A DNA stretch of 64,000 nt from Amphibacillus sp. MSJ-3 (lineage in GTDB: Bacteria; Bacillota; Bacilli; Bacillales; Amphibacillaceae), in assembly GCF_018919165.1 (NCBI RefSeq), contig NZ_JAHLQM010000001.1, positions 124,001 to 188,000 of the forward strand, in the 5' to 3' direction. A model generated the notes under the pieces. That model did not search any database. It worked only from the letters and a program-made list of their open reading frames with translations, and was not told the DNA's origin. Shown piece by piece: positions 8,649 to 20,158 of the stretch. Numbering within the stretch: the first letter of the stretch is position 1; each line of letters opens with the position of its first letter. The position numbers and the translations under genes are program-made.

Positions 8649-10412
8649 TTATAAAATACTAGCTCTTCCGATGTAGACATCACCTTTTTTAGCATCAACA
8701 GTGATCTCTTCACCTTCTTTTAATACGGTCATCGCATCTTCAACACCAACGATAACAGGAACAGCTAAGTCTAAACCAACGAGAGCAGCATGAGAAGTTA
8801 AGCCACCTTCAACAGTAATAATACCATTTACCTTTTCCAATGCTGGCATCATTTCTTTATCAGTACCTTGAGTAACAAGAATATCACCATGTCTAACTTT
8901 CTCATTAGCTTCGGCCGCATTATTTGCAATAACGACTCGACCAATAGAACTTCCTTTACCGATACCTTGTCCACTTGTTAAGACATCCCCGATAACATGA
9001 ACTTTCATCATATTTGTTGTTCCGCTTTCGCCCACTGGAACACCTGCAGTGATGACAATTCGATCCCCACGCTTGAATTGATTTGTTTCTAATGCACGAT
9101 CAATAGCAACATTAAGTACTTCATCTGTTGTATAAGCTACGTCACCAACAATTGAATGAACGCCCCAAGCTAAAGATAAGCGACGACTTGCCCCCTCATC
9201 AAATGTAACTGCAATAATTGGAGCTTTCGGACGATATTTAGAAATCATTCGAGCTGTATGACCACTAACAGTCGGTGCTAAAATTGCATCAACATCAAGA
9301 TTCATTGCTGTGTGGTTAACTGATTGACTAATCGCATCTGTCATCGTCATTTCACTTGATTTTGTTCGTTTAGCTAATAATGCTTTATGATCTAAGGCAG
9401 ATTCTGCTTTAATGGCAATATTATGCATTGTCCGAACAGCTTCGACAGGATAATCACCTGCTGCAGTCTCACCTGACAACATAATCGCATCTGTTCCGTC
9501 AAAAATTGCATTTGCTACGTCAGAAGCCTCTGCACGTGTAGGTCTAGGATTACGTTCCATAGAATCTAACATTTGAGTAGCAGTAATAACTGGTTTACCA
9601 GCAATATTACATTTACTGATCATAGATTTTTGAACAACAGGTACATCTTCTGGTGGAATTTCAACACCTAAATCACCACGAGCAACCATCAAACCATCTG
9701 ACACTTGTAAAATCGCATCTAAATTATCTATACCTTCTTGGTTTTCAATTTTGGGGATAATATGAATGTTTTTTCCACCATTGTTATCTAAATGTTCCCG
9801 AATAGCTAGTACATCTGAAGCACGACGGATAAATGAGGCGGCAATATAATCAACATCCTGCTCAATACCAAATAAAATATCAGCAGCGTCTTTTTCAGTC
9901 ATACCTGGTAAGTTTACACTTACGTTAGGAACGTTAACACCTTTTTTATTTTTCAAAATACCAGAGTTTAAAGCTTTTGTTTTAATTTCATTTTCTTCTT
10001 TAAGAATCTCAACTACTTCAAGTTCAATTAGTCCATCATCCAATAGGATTTTAGAACCAACATGTACATCATTAATCAATTCAGGATAAGTAACAGCAAA
10101 CTTTTCTTTTGTTCCTAAAAGGCCCTCATCCATGGAAATGTTAATGTTTTGTCCTTTAATAATATCAACTTTACCATCTGCCATAATTCCTGTTCGAATT
10201 TCTGGTCCTTTTGTATCTAAAAGAATTGCAACTGTTTTTCCTAATTTTTTCGAAGCTTCACGGATATTTTTAATTCGGGCACCATGCTCTTCAAAATCAC
10301 CATGTGAAAAGTTTAAACGCGCAACATTCATACCTGCTGCAATTAATTCTGTGATTTTTTCAACGGATTCTGAAACTGGTCCAATCGTACATACAATTTT
10401 TGTTTTTCTCAT
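8649..10412 (-). CDS. pyk: Pyruvate kinase with C-terminal PEP-utiliser-like domain
   Basis: Makes pyruvate and ATP from phosphoenolpyruvate. Starting at [12 protein letters not shown] it is 587 residues, close to the 585 of B. subtilis. A longer frame exists, but its upstream ATG overlaps the AAGGAGG ribosome site, which fixes this start. Motifs: [42 protein letters not shown]. The last ~110 residues (from about 475) carry [21 protein letters not shown], the histidine-swivel-like extra domain typical of Bacillus and Geobacillus enzymes. It is second gene of the pfkA-pyk operon, 50 bp after pfkA, ending in a strong terminator. Confidence 0.97.
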   Translation of the reverse strand: MRKTKIVCTIGPVSESVEKITELIAAGMNVARLNFSHGDFEEHGARIKNIREASKKLGKTVAILLDTKGPEIRTGIMADGKVDIIKGQNINISMDEGLLGTKEKFAVTYPELINDVHVGSKILLDDGLIELEVVEILKEENEIKTKALNSGILKNKKGVNVPNVSVNLPGMTEKDAADILFGIEQDVDYIAASFIRRASDVLAIREHLDNNGGKNIHIIPKIENQEGIDNLDAILQVSDGLMVARGDLGVEIPPEDVPVVQKSMISKCNIAGKPVITATQMLDSMERNPRPTRAEASDVANAIFDGTDAIMLSGETAAGDYPVEAVRTMHNIAIKAESALDHKALLAKRTKSSEMTMTDAISQSVNHTAMNLDVDAILAPTVSGHTARMISKYRPKAPIIAVTFDEGASRRLSLAWGVHSIVGDVAYTTDEVLNVAIDRALETNQFKRGDRIVITAGVPVGESGTTNMMKVHVIGDVLTSGQGIGKGSSIGRVVIANNAAEANEKVRHGDILVTQGTDKEMMPALEKVNGIITVEGGLTSHAALVGLDLAVPVIVGVEDAMTVLKEGEEITVDAKKGDVYIGRASIL

Positions 10413-10462
10413 TACTTTCTTTTCCTCCTTCATAATATAAAACACTATAATATCTATTTAAA

Positions 10463-11428
<966 letters not shown>

Positions 11429-11625
11429 TCACCTCAATCCGAAATCTACACTATACTAGCTTAACATAGTAGCATAAATATATTCTAATATAATATCAAT
11501 TAAGATTATACATGATCGCGAAGAAAATCTCACCTTATAAATGCAATTTCAAGGGGAAAATTAAATAATTTTACTAACATATTATGTTTATTTTAAAAAA
11601 TGCACCCCTTATAAGCGAACCTGTC

Positions 11626-12573
11626 CTAGAAACCACCAATATCTTTATACTTATTCCAGCGGTTTTCTATTAGCGTTTCAACTGGCAAGTTACGCAAATA
11701 ATTTAATGACTTTCTTATATGAACATCCATATAGGCAACTTGCATTGAAAAGTCGCGATGTGCCCCACCTCTTGGCTCTGGAATAATATCATCAATAATA
11801 TTTAACCGTTTTAACTCATCTGCATTTAATTTTAAAGATTCCGCTGCAAGTTTTGCCTTCGATGCATCCTTCCACAAGATGCTGGCTGCTCCTTCAGGAG
11901 AAATAACTGAGTAAATGGAGTTTTCCAGCATATAGATATGATCTGTTAAACCAATACCTAAAGCACCACCACTTCCTCCTTCGCCAATCACAATAGAAAT
12001 ACTGGGTACAGTTAATTGTGACATAACCTTTAAATTTCGTGCGATGGCCTCTCCCTGTCCTCTTTCCTCTGCGCCTTTTCCTGGATGCGCCCCTTTTGTA
12101 TCAATTAGAGAAATAATCGGACGATTAAATTTCTCTGCTAATTTCATTTGGCGTAATGCTTTTCGATATCCTTCTGGATGGGCACTGGCAAAGTTACGAT
12201 AAATATTCTCTTTCGTATTCTTGCCTCTCTGTTGACCAATTACGGTAACGGGTTGCCCCTTATATTTTGCAATCCCTGTTATAATTGCTGGATCATCATG
12301 AAAAAGTCGATCGCCGTGTAACTCGATAAAGTCTGTGAATAAATGTTCAATATAATCCATTGCAGTCGGACGCTCAGGATGTCTTGCAATTTGAACACGA
12401 TCCCATGGACTTAAATGTTCATAAATATCTGTTTCTAATTTTCCTAATCTCGTTTCTAGTTTCAAAATGTCTTCTTCTAAATCTAAATCGCTCTCGAGAG
12501 CCATCTTTTTTAAATCAGATATTTTCTCTTTCAATTCAAAAATTGGCTTCTCAAATTCAAGGATATATTTCAT
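11626..12573 (-). CDS. accA: Acetyl-CoA carboxylase carboxyltransferase, alpha subunit
   Basis: With AccD it transfers CO2 from carboxybiotin to acetyl-CoA, giving malonyl-CoA for fatty acids. 315 residues; the N-terminal helical region carries [14 protein letters not shown], and the crotonase-fold core carries [42 protein letters not shown] and [14 protein letters not shown]. The ATG lies only two bases after the accD stop and its ribosome site (AGGGGG) is inside the end of accD, so translation is coupled. AccB and AccC must be encoded elsewhere. Confidence 0.96.
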   Translation of the reverse strand: MKYILEFEKPIFELKEKISDLKKMALESDLDLEEDILKLETRLGKLETDIYEHLSPWDRVQIARHPERPTAMDYIEHLFTDFIELHGDRLFHDDPAIITGIAKYKGQPVTVIGQQRGKNTKENIYRNFASAHPEGYRKALRQMKLAEKFNRPIISLIDTKGAHPGKGAEERGQGEAIARNLKVMSQLTVPSISIVIGEGGSGGALGIGLTDHIYMLENSIYSVISPEGAASILWKDASKAKLAAESLKLNADELKRLNIIDDIIPEPRGGAHRDFSMQVAYMDVHIRKSLNYLRNLPVETLIENRWNKYKDIGGF

Positions 12574-12575
12574 AC

Positions 12576-13433
12576 TTAAAAGCCCCCTGATTGATGTAGA
12601 TCAAGTACAGTTGTTAATATCTGCTTTAATTCTGATCGTTTCACGATTCGATCAATTTGACCATGTTCTAACTGAAATTCTGCCGTTTGGAAATCTTCAG
12701 GTAGTTGTTCGCGAATCGTTTGTTCAATAATTCGTCTACCTGCAAAGCCGATCAAAGCATGGGGCTCAGCAAAGTGATAATCACCTATCGATGCAAAACT
12801 AGCTGTTACACCACCTGTTGTTGGATTCGTCATTACAACGATCATACAACCGCCCGCTTGATCGAATCGTTCAACAGCCATTGAAGTTTTTGCCATCTGC
12901 ATCAGACTGATCATCCCTTCTTGCATTCTAGCACCGCCGGATGCGGTAAAAATAATAATTGGTAGCTGTTCCTCTTTTGCTCGCTCTAGTGCCCGTGTTA
13001 TTTTTTCTCCAACAACCGCTCCCATACTAGCCATTCGAAAAAAAGGATCCATAACAACAAGGGCAGTTTCAATTTGATTTATTTTACCTTTACCGCTAAC
13101 AACTGCATCCTTTAGGCCAGTTTTCTTTTGGTCCATTTTTAATTTTTTCTCATAGTCAGGAAAATCAAGCGGATTATTTGTTTCCAGGTTTGCATCCCAT
13201 TCTTCAAAGCTTCCATCGTCAACAATGCTATTTATTCTTTCCATAGCAGTCATTTTATGATGTGCGCCACAGGATGGACAGACATGCAGATTGTTCTTCC
13301 ACTCTTTCTCATAGAAAATCTTCGAACATTGAAGACACTTTACCACCAATCCTTCAGGAATATCCTGTTTTGCCTTCTCCGTTGGTATCGTTGCATATTT
13401 CTTCTTTATAGTAAAAATACGCTTAATTTGCAT
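12576..13433 (-). CDS. accD: Acetyl-CoA carboxylase carboxyltransferase, beta subunit
   Basis: Partner of AccA. 285 residues with the N-terminal four-cysteine zinc ribbon (CLQCSK...CPSCGAH, about residues 34-56). The crotonase-type core follows, with [41 protein letters not shown] and [24 protein letters not shown] ribosome site precedes the ATG. It follows the malic enzyme gene by 56 bp in the same direction and couples tightly to accA. The malic enzyme-accD-accA order matches B. subtilis relatives and links NADPH and malonyl-CoA supply. Confidence 0.96.
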   Translation of the reverse strand: MQIKRIFTIKKKYATIPTEKAKQDIPEGLVVKCLQCSKIFYEKEWKNNLHVCPSCGAHHKMTAMERINSIVDDGSFEEWDANLETNNPLDFPDYEKKLKMDQKKTGLKDAVVSGKGKINQIETALVVMDPFFRMASMGAVVGEKITRALERAKEEQLPIIIFTASGGARMQEGMISLMQMAKTSMAVERFDQAGGCMIVVMTNPTTGGVTASFASIGDYHFAEPHALIGFAGRRIIEQTIREQLPEDFQTAEFQLEHGQIDRIVKRSELKQILTTVLDLHQSGGF

Positions 13434-13489
13434 CGTTAGTCCCCCTATCTTGATCCATCTTATATTTCAAAACAACTATAAAATATTGC

Positions 13490-14671
13490 TTAAGATAAGT
13501 ATGAAGCAACACCCGAGTCTTGAGCAGCTTTAGCTACAGCATGCGATACAGCTTCAGCTACACGATCATCGAAAGGATTCGGTATGATATAAGATTCAGT
13601 TAAATCTTCTTCAGCAATAAGACCAGCAATCGCGTGAACAGCAGCAACTTTCATCTGTTCATTAATCTCCCTTGCTCTCACTGATAATGCCCCTTTGAAT
13701 ATCCCTGGAAAAGCTAGAACATTATTTATTTGATTTGGATAATCTGATCGGCCTGTGCCAACAATTCTTGCCCCTGCTTCAATAGCAAGCTCTGGCATGA
13801 TTTCTGGATTAGGATTTGCCATTGCAAAAATAATTGGATCTTCTTTCATTGATCGGATCATCTCTTGATCAACTAAATTTGCTAAGGAAACCCCAATAAA
13901 TACGTCTGCATCAGCAATAACCGTCCTCAAATCTCCCTTTGCTTTTTTCTTATTTGTAATCTTGGCGGCTTCTTCTTTAACTTGATTCATTCCAATATCT
14001 CGCCCTGGATAAATCGCACCGTGCGAATCACATAATATCATATCACTAACACCAAAAAGATTTAATAATTTAACAATTGCAATTCCTGCCGCACCTGCAC
14101 CATTAACAACCACTTTAATTGAAGAGATATCTTTATTTATCAATTTAAGTGCATTGACAAGCCCAGCAACTGTTACAATTGCCGTTCCATGCTGATCATC
14201 ATGAAAAACAGGAATATCTAATAATTCCTTCAGGCGCTCTTCAATAATAAAACAGTTAGGAGCTGCGATATCTTCAAGATTAATACCACCAAAATTTGGT
14301 GCGAGTAATTGTACAGTTTCAACAATTTTATTTGGCTCTTGTGTATCCAAACAGATTGGAAAAGCATCAATATCGGCAAAGTTCTTAAATAACACAGCCT
14401 TTCCTTCCATAACGGGTAAAGCTGCTTGTGCACCAATATTACCCAACCCTAGAACTGCAGAGCCATCCGAGACAATCCCAACCATATGACCTTTCATCGT
14501 GTAACGATAGGCATGATTAGAGTCCTTCTTTATTTCTAGGCATGGTTCTGCAACACCAGGTGAATAAGCGAGACTAAGCTCTTCCTCGTTAGTTACAGGC
14601 ACTTTTGCCTCAACTGTCAACTTCCCTTCATTCACCTCATGCATGTTTAAAGCCTGTTCCTTTAATGTCAT
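13490..14671 (-). CDS. ytsJ: Malic enzyme, NADP-preferring YtsJ type
   Basis: Oxidatively decarboxylates malate to pyruvate; YtsJ of B. subtilis uses NADP. I start at MTLKEQALNMH, matching the family N-terminus, giving 393 residues; codons upstream would add ten residues without homology. AAGGAAGGTG lies about 12 bases upstream, somewhat far; a TTG one codon earlier is possible. Motifs: SLAYSPGVAEPC, GLGNIGAQAALPVMEGKA, CFIIEERLKE, FHDDQHGTAIVTVAGL, and the Rossmann VVNGAGAAGIAIVKLL. The preferred cofactor cannot be read from sequence alone. It stands first in the row malic enzyme-accD-accA. Confidence 0.93.
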   Translation of the reverse strand: MTLKEQALNMHEVNEGKLTVEAKVPVTNEEELSLAYSPGVAEPCLEIKKDSNHAYRYTMKGHMVGIVSDGSAVLGLGNIGAQAALPVMEGKAVLFKNFADIDAFPICLDTQEPNKIVETVQLLAPNFGGINLEDIAAPNCFIIEERLKELLDIPVFHDDQHGTAIVTVAGLVNALKLINKDISSIKVVVNGAGAAGIAIVKLLNLFGVSDMILCDSHGAIYPGRDIGMNQVKEEAAKITNKKKAKGDLRTVIADADVFIGVSLANLVDQEMIRSMKEDPIIFAMANPNPEIMPELAIEAGARIVGTGRSDYPNQINNVLAFPGIFKGALSVRAREINEQMKVAAVHAIAGLIAEEDLTESYIIPNPFDDRVAEAVSHAVAKAAQDSGVASYLS

Positions 14672-14986
14672 CAATCGAATCCGCACCTTCCTTGTTATCA
14701 AAACTATATTTATTAAAATTTTTAATCATAAAAGCTCCCCGTTTTTCTAAACAATTACTGGCTAAATTAATTAGGACCTATTGCAGAATGTTAATGTCAT
14801 CAGAAAATAAGGTACTAGAATAAATGACTTCTAACTACTTCCAAGATATTATTTTAGAAAATCTGACATAAAGTAGTAACAGCTTGAACTTTCAATATAT
14901 ATGATGTATCAGTATTGCTGTTATTAAGGAAAAGTCCTATTGGAACATACAATCACATTTCTAAAGGGGGTCAAAACACGTCCATC

Positions 14987-15016
14987 ATAAGAATAGGTCT
15001 ATTCTTATTTTTTACC
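14987..15016 (+). terminator. Orphan terminator-like hairpin, plus strand
   Basis: A 9-bp stem ATAAGAATA/TATTCTTAT with a 4-base loop is followed on the plus strand by TTTTTT. No plus-strand gene lies upstream; both flanking genes are on the minus strand. It may end an unannotated small transcript. Confidence 0.45.
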
Positions 15017-15054
15017 AAAACAAGGCTTGACGCATAGCAATGTTAACTACCACA

Positions 15055-15215
15055 CACTTTTATCGCAATGTAACTATCAGTAAGACTCCCGCTTCAAGCA
15101 TTCGAAGGAAACTAAGAATGATCGCTAGGACGAGTAACCGCAAATCCCAGTCTCAGTCCCAGGCACCCCCACTGATTGAAAAGTTTCACTTTATTCATCC
15201 TTCTATCTAACCACA
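15055..15215 (+). repeat. Degenerate copy of dispersed repeat family B
   Basis: It carries the family's recognisable parts: ATCGCTAGGACGAGTAACCGC, the AGTCTCAGTCCCAG hexamer remnant, and the end ACCCCCACTGATTGAAAAG followed by TTTCACTTTATT. The GGGCCTTTA half found at other copies is missing. Confidence 0.6.
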
Positions 15216-15384
15216 ATTGTAAGTGAAAAAATCTGTTTGGATAATTAACCTCTTCATTATATCAAATTAGTACCAGGTGTAAATAACAACAGTATACTTT
15301 TTGGGAAAAACAGTATACTACTCTATACCATTAGCATAGATTGACTCCCCTTTAGTAAAAGACATAACGATACATGACGGTATT

Positions 15385-18300
15385 TTACTTTAGCACGACA
15401 TTCTCTTGGCCAAAGCTTTTTCTTAATAATTCTATTACCGGATAGCGATCAGACAAGTTATATTGTTCAGCTAATATAAAAGTTTTATTTACATCTGCTT
15501 GATGAACTAAAACGGGAGTAGAACCAGGATAGCTCTTTGCTAGTTGCCCCAGCGTAACTAAAATAGAATCCAATTGATTACTATGATCAACCTTAATAAA
15601 CAAACGTCGTTGATACTCATTAGCAGTTGCTAATTCGGTTAAATTTAATGGGGAAATTTCTTGAACAATGAGCTGTGCTTTCCCATGGCGCAACTCTTTC
15701 TTCCCTTTAATAATCACAAACATCTGCTCTTCAAGCCATGGTTTAACATCCCGATATAAGTTTGGAAATACAACACCTTCAACTTCTAAATGCTCATCCA
15801 TAAATTGAACAAAAGCCATTGATTCCCCGCGTTTTGTTCGAATGACTTTTATACTTTGAACAAGTCCTGAAAAAGCTATATTTTTAATTTGATTATTTTG
15901 ATAAAAATAGATAAAGTCCATAATTCCATTCGATCTTAATTTACGTCTATTCATCTCAAGCGGATGATCTGACACATATAAACCCAACAAATCTTTTTCA
16001 TAATTAAGCTTTTCAAGTAAATCAAAAGGTTCAACCTCTCGATAACTATCCTCTAGATTTAGGCGATCACCGAATAAACTTTTTTGATCACCTAGGCCAC
16101 CAAATAACTCACCTTGCTCAATTGCTTGATCGATCGATGCTAAAATAGATGCGCGTTCAACCCCAAATTCATCAAAAACACCCGCTAACACTAAAGTTTC
16201 AATTGTTGCTCGCTTGACAACCTTCATTGAAACCCTCAAGCAAAAATCAAATATGCTTTTAAATGAGCCATTTCTTCTTTCCTGAATAATTTCGTTTACA
16301 ACCGGATAACTTATGCCTTTAATTGATGATAATCCCATTCGGATTTTACCATTTTCAGGTTGGAAGTAATAATGACTCTTATTAATCGTTGGTGCTAATA
16401 TTTTTATCTGTTGTTGCTTAGCTTCTTTAATATATTGAGCTAATTTATCTTTTTCACCCGTCACTGTATTTAATAATTCAGTTAAAAAATAAACAGGATA
16501 ATTAGCTTTAAGATAAGCTAGATAATAGGCAATCATGCTATAAGCTACAGCATGACTACGATTAAATCCATAATTAGCAAATCGAATAATCCAAGAAAAC
16601 ACCTCTTCTGCAACGTCTGATGAATAGCCTTTAGCTAAACATCCTTCAATAAATTGTTGCTTCAATTCTTCAATTTCTATTCGGTTTTTCTTACTAACAG
16701 CTCGGCGTAATAAATCTGCTTTACCTAAATTTAGCCCCGCAAAGTGATGAGCAAGCTGCATGATTTGCTCCTGATAGATGAGGACACCATATGTTGATGA
16801 AAGAATGGGCTTTAGGTCTTGATGAACATAAGACACCTCTTCTATCTGATGTTTACGTCTAATATAGGTATCAATAAAATCCATCGGACCAGGACGGTAT
16901 AATGCATTAACAGCTACTACCTCTTCAAACGTATTTGGCTTTAAGTTTTTTAATACATTTTTCATCCCTTGTGATTCAAATTGGAAGATACCATTAGTTT
17001 TACCTTCTTGAAACAGTAAGAAAGTGGCCTGATCATTTAATGAAATTTTATTTAAATCTATTGTCACATGCTCGTATCGTGTGATCATTTTTAAAATTCT
17101 TTCAATTGTTGTTAAATTACGTAAACCTAGAAAGTCTATTTTTAACAAACCAATTTTCTCTATGTCAGTCATCGCATATTGTGTTAAGAGATTCCCTGAT
17201 CCATCTGAAATAAGTGGCACAAATTCCGTTAGTACTTGATCATGAATAATGACACCAGCAGCGTGGGTGGACATATTTCTCGGCAAGCCTTCAATTTGGT
17301 TTGCTATTTTAAAGAAATTCTGTAAATATTCATTTTGTTTTATATAATCTAATAAAGTTTGCGAGCTTTTGATTGCTTGAGCAATCGTTTGGACTCCCTG
17401 GCTAGGAATTTCATTCAAGATAAAGGTTAAATCCTCATTTGATAATTCAAATACTTTTGCAAGTTCCCGAATCGTTGAACGTATTTTAAATGTTCCGAAG
17501 GTCCCAATTTGCGCAACAAATTGATCTCCATATTTTTCTTTTACATAATCAATCACTTCATTTCTCCGATAATCAGAGAAATCAATATCAATATCTGGCA
17601 TGGAAATTCTCTCAGGGTTTAGAAAGCGTTCAAACAGGAGCTCATATTTTATGGGGTCAATATTGGTAATTTCTAATAAATAAGCAACTAATGAACCAGC
17701 AGCAGAACCCCGACCTGGACCTACCAAAATATCATGTGATTTCGCATAACGAACAAAATCCCAAACAATTAAGAAATAATCGTTAAAATTCATTTGGTTA
17801 ATAATCGATAATTCATACTCTAATCTTACTTTAGCTTGCTGATAGCGTGAATCAGGGTATCTCTCAGTTAAAGCTTGCTCGCATAATTCCTGTAAATAAA
17901 ACGAAGCGTCTTGGCCTTCTTCCAATGGATACCGTGGCAAAAGTTGCTGGTCAAAGGTTAGCTTCAATTGACATGCATTAGCTATTTTAACAGTCTGATC
18001 AATCAGCCCTGGATAATCTCTAAAATAAGTAAATGCTTCTTCTTTTGTAAAAAAATGATGTGAGGATTGCTCCTTATTTACTTTTAAATTATTCTTTTTA
18101 TCAATCGCTCGTAGATAGAAATAAGCTTGCTGATCTGTTTGTTCTAAATAATAAACATCTCCTAAAGCAACCATAGAAAGTGATAGTTCATTTAATGCCG
18201 TGAAAAAGTCAAGTTCAAAGCGAGTCAAACCAATTAATGATTTATCTGGCCATAAATGCATAAATTCATTTATAGCTTCTTGATCATTATTTTTTACATA

Positions 18301-18693
18301 CTCATTTAAATTTGTTGTCTGTATTGGTAAGATCACCAGACAATCGGTTAATATGTCATTAAATTGCTTCAACGGTATTTTAGGGAGTTCAGAGGTCTGA
18401 ATAATTGAACTTATCTGCATTAGCGCCCGATAGCCATTATTGTTTTTAGCTAGCACAATGACTTGATTTAATTGATCTTTAACTTCAACTGTTGTCTCCA
18501 TCCCAATAATCGGTGTAATCCCCTCTGCTTGACAAGCCAGGTAAAATTCAATGGCTCCATGTAAGACGTTTTGATCTGTCAAGGCTACAGCTGACATACC
18601 CTCTCGTTTTGCCTTTTTAATCAGTTGATCAATTTTTATTGTACTATTCATAAATGTATAACCGCTTTTAACTTGTAAATGAACAAACGACAA
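15385..18693 (-). CDS. dnaE: DNA polymerase III alpha subunit, DnaE type
   Basis: Replicative polymerase that in B. subtilis extends primers before PolC takes over. 1102 residues (B. subtilis 1115). Order: PHP domain 1-~210, palm with catalytic aspartates in PDIDIDFSDYRR, the GPGRGSAAGSLVAY and ALYRPGPMDF motifs, then helix-hairpin-helix and an OB-like segment near the C-terminus. The PHP metal ligands are degenerate: HLQVKSGYT instead of an H-x-H pattern and TDQN instead of TDHG. The start is TTG, eight bases after GGAGG; an ATG nearer the site is out of frame. Confidence 0.96.
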   Translation of the reverse strand: MSFVHLQVKSGYTFMNSTIKIDQLIKKAKREGMSAVALTDQNVLHGAIEFYLACQAEGITPIIGMETTVEVKDQLNQVIVLAKNNNGYRALMQISSIIQTSELPKIPLKQFNDILTDCLVILPIQTTNLNEYVKNNDQEAINEFMHLWPDKSLIGLTRFELDFFTALNELSLSMVALGDVYYLEQTDQQAYFYLRAIDKKNNLKVNKEQSSHHFFTKEEAFTYFRDYPGLIDQTVKIANACQLKLTFDQQLLPRYPLEEGQDASFYLQELCEQALTERYPDSRYQQAKVRLEYELSIINQMNFNDYFLIVWDFVRYAKSHDILVGPGRGSAAGSLVAYLLEITNIDPIKYELLFERFLNPERISMPDIDIDFSDYRRNEVIDYVKEKYGDQFVAQIGTFGTFKIRSTIRELAKVFELSNEDLTFILNEIPSQGVQTIAQAIKSSQTLLDYIKQNEYLQNFFKIANQIEGLPRNMSTHAAGVIIHDQVLTEFVPLISDGSGNLLTQYAMTDIEKIGLLKIDFLGLRNLTTIERILKMITRYEHVTIDLNKISLNDQATFLLFQEGKTNGIFQFESQGMKNVLKNLKPNTFEEVVAVNALYRPGPMDFIDTYIRRKHQIEEVSYVHQDLKPILSSTYGVLIYQEQIMQLAHHFAGLNLGKADLLRRAVSKKNRIEIEELKQQFIEGCLAKGYSSDVAEEVFSWIIRFANYGFNRSHAVAYSMIAYYLAYLKANYPVYFLTELLNTVTGEKDKLAQYIKEAKQQQIKILAPTINKSHYYFQPENGKIRMGLSSIKGISYPVVNEIIQERRNGSFKSIFDFCLRVSMKVVKRATIETLVLAGVFDEFGVERASILASIDQAIEQGELFGGLGDQKSLFGDRLNLEDSYREVEPFDLLEKLNYEKDLLGLYVSDHPLEMNRRKLRSNGIMDFIYFYQNNQIKNIAFSGLVQSIKVIRTKRGESMAFVQFMDEHLEVEGVVFPNLYRDVKPWLEEQMFVIIKGKKELRHGKAQLIVQEISPLNLTELATANEYQRRLFIKVDHSNQLDSILVTLGQLAKSYPGSTPVLVHQADVNKTFILAEQYNLSDRYPVIELLRKSFGQENVVLK

Positions 18694-18996
18694 TCTGCAT
18701 GCCTCCTTCCTTAATAAGTAACTAGAGTCTATTATAGCTGATTAATCAACTATTTGAAAAATAAAACATAGATGATCCGATTAAATCATAGATTAACATA
18801 AGTAAAACTTTTAGGTTTTCTTCTAAATTAAAATTAGAATTTTAATTAATTCATCTAATATTTACCGGAAATAACTTCTGCCAAAATAACAGATCTAATT
18901 CAAATAATTAAGCGTGTATAAAAGTTTCCAGTCAATTAATCTGCGATAAACACTTATGAATGAATTAAAAATTTTTCTTGTAAAGGGAGTAAAAAA
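18694..18996. other. Divergent promoter region dnaE / ytrH
   Basis: 303 AT-rich bases between divergently transcribed dnaE and ytrH. ytrHI is sigma-E-dependent in B. subtilis, but I did not find a convincing sigma-E -35/-10 pair here. No gene or strong hairpin seen. Confidence 0.5.
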
Positions 18997-19329
18997 ATGG
19001 AGGAACGTTTTTTCGCTACGATCATTCAGTGTTTTTTTCTTGCTATGGGTGTTCTTATCGGTGGGGCATTTATCGGAAGTATTGGGGCATTTGCAAGTGG
19101 TGAGCCACCTTTAACTTCAATGGGAAGAATAGCAAAAAGCCTTCGTATTTGGGCTATAGTCGCTGCAATCGGAGGTACCTTTGACGTAATTTCTAATTTT
19201 GAGCGCGGGATTATGGAGGGTTCGACGATTGATATTGTAAAACAAATTATTATTATCGTCTCTGCCATGGGTGGCGTCCAAGTTGCCTTACTAATTATTG
19301 AGTGGCTTATTCAAGAGGAATTAAGTTAA
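18997..19329 (+). CDS. ytrH: Sporulation membrane protein YtrH
   Basis: 110 residues with three hydrophobic segments: about 8-30, 48-66 and 78-104. The family signature is GVLIGGAFIGSIGAFASGEPPLTSMG, here split as GGAFIGSIGAFASG and PLTSMGRIAKSLRIWA. In B. subtilis YtrH is made in the mother cell under sigma-E and is needed for efficient sporulation. GGGAG lies at good spacing from the ATG. The stop TAA overlaps the ytrI start (TAATG). Confidence 0.9.
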   Translation: MEERFFATIIQCFFLAMGVLIGGAFIGSIGAFASGEPPLTSMGRIAKSLRIWAIVAAIGGTFDVISNFERGIMEGSTIDIVKQIIIIVSAMGGVQVALLIIEWLIQEELS

Positions 19330-19832
19330 TGCATTTCCCATCATATTATAAACGTAAAGGTTGGCAAAGACTATTTGTTGGGATCTTTATCGGTGGCATC
19401 CTTGGATACTTTATTTTCATCTATATGTACGGCCAACTAATGGAAAAGCGAATTGAAGAAAACTTACAATTACGTACAGAGAAACAGGAACTCCAACTTT
19501 CCTACCGAACACTAGAAGAAAACATGTCTGATTTAAATCAAAAATATCAACAAAAATTACTCATTCATTCCGTAAATATTATCATTACGAATGCTGAAAC
19601 CTTTAAGCTAGATCGCTTTACCCTACATGAACTTGAAGAATTAATTAAAGAAGAAGTAAGTGATATATTAGGGAAAGAAGTGAGCACCTTTAACGACCAT
19701 TATCCTTTATTGATAAAGATGATTGAAAATAAAACATTTAAAATAAATGATTTTTCATATCAAGCTACAATTAAACATCTATTTATTAATGAACATAGCG
19801 AAATCCATGTTGAACTTGATATTAATCGGTAA
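19329..19832 (+). CDS. ytrI: Sporulation membrane protein YtrI
   Basis: 167 residues from MHFPSYYKRKGWQR, the family N-terminus. One membrane helix (about 17-38), then a coiled coil (about 43-80, LMEKRIEENLQLRTEKQEL), then a mixed domain rich in HxFxxNDF-like strands. Partner of YtrH in spore formation. AGAGGA stands nine bases before the ATG, which overlaps the ytrH stop by one base. A longer frame starting inside ytrH is possible but lacks a ribosome site and homology. Confidence 0.88.
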   Translation: MHFPSYYKRKGWQRLFVGIFIGGILGYFIFIYMYGQLMEKRIEENLQLRTEKQELQLSYRTLEENMSDLNQKYQQKLLIHSVNIIITNAETFKLDRFTLHELEELIKEEVSDILGKEVSTFNDHYPLLIKMIENKTFKINDFSYQATIKHLFINEHSEIHVELDINR

Positions 19833-19945
19833 AGAGAAACCTAAAAATGAAGAAGGTTCGACTAAGGGTTACTTCTACTCTATCGATATTTATAATATAT
19901 AAAGCTGGAACTAGGACTGAAGTTACTCGTCACTCAAAATATATA

Positions 19946-20047
19946 CAGTCGGACCTTTACTGGACGTTTGCAGACAGAGAATCATCTTAGTTTCCTTAAT
20001 TTCCAATCTGGAAGCTTACGGCCAGTTGAGGTCGGGCAAAGTGAATC
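19946..20047 (+). repeat. 102-bp direct repeat, copy 1
   Basis: The block from CAGTCGGACCTTTACTGG to GGGCAAAGTGAATC recurs at 20159-20260 with a single difference that I can see (GCAGACAG versus GCGGACAG). Copies are 213 bp apart start to start. It contains inverted pieces such as TCCAATCTGGA. Confidence 0.95.
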
Positions 20048-20049
20048 TT

Positions 20050-20080
20050 CATTTAGTGGGGGCCCTCCTCCCACTAAATG
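20050..20080. repeat. Hairpin between the two 102-bp repeats
   Basis: CATTTAGTGGG pairs with CCCACTAAATG over 11 bp around a 9-base GC-rich loop. No T-run follows on either strand, so it is a stable structure rather than a classical terminator. Confidence 0.75.
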
Positions 20081-20158
20081 AGACTGGAGCTAGGATTCCT
20101 TGACCTTACGAGGACATTGCCACTTACACGCTCCACCAAATATTAATGATAGATGAGC

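Larger units (their letters stand above)
14702..15384. other. Intergenic region between dnaE and malic enzyme gene
   Basis: About 680 bp without a supportable gene. It holds an orphan plus-strand terminator-like hairpin (14987-15016), a degenerate copy of the dispersed repeat (15055-15215), and two identical 8-bp palindromes AGTATACT 21 bp apart (15291-15298, 15312-15319). The malic enzyme promoter on the minus strand should lie near 14680-14760. Confidence 0.6.

Noticed and set aside
18850-18990. Sigma-E promoter for ytrHI
   Set aside because: No -35/-10 pair with acceptable spacing and match was seen.
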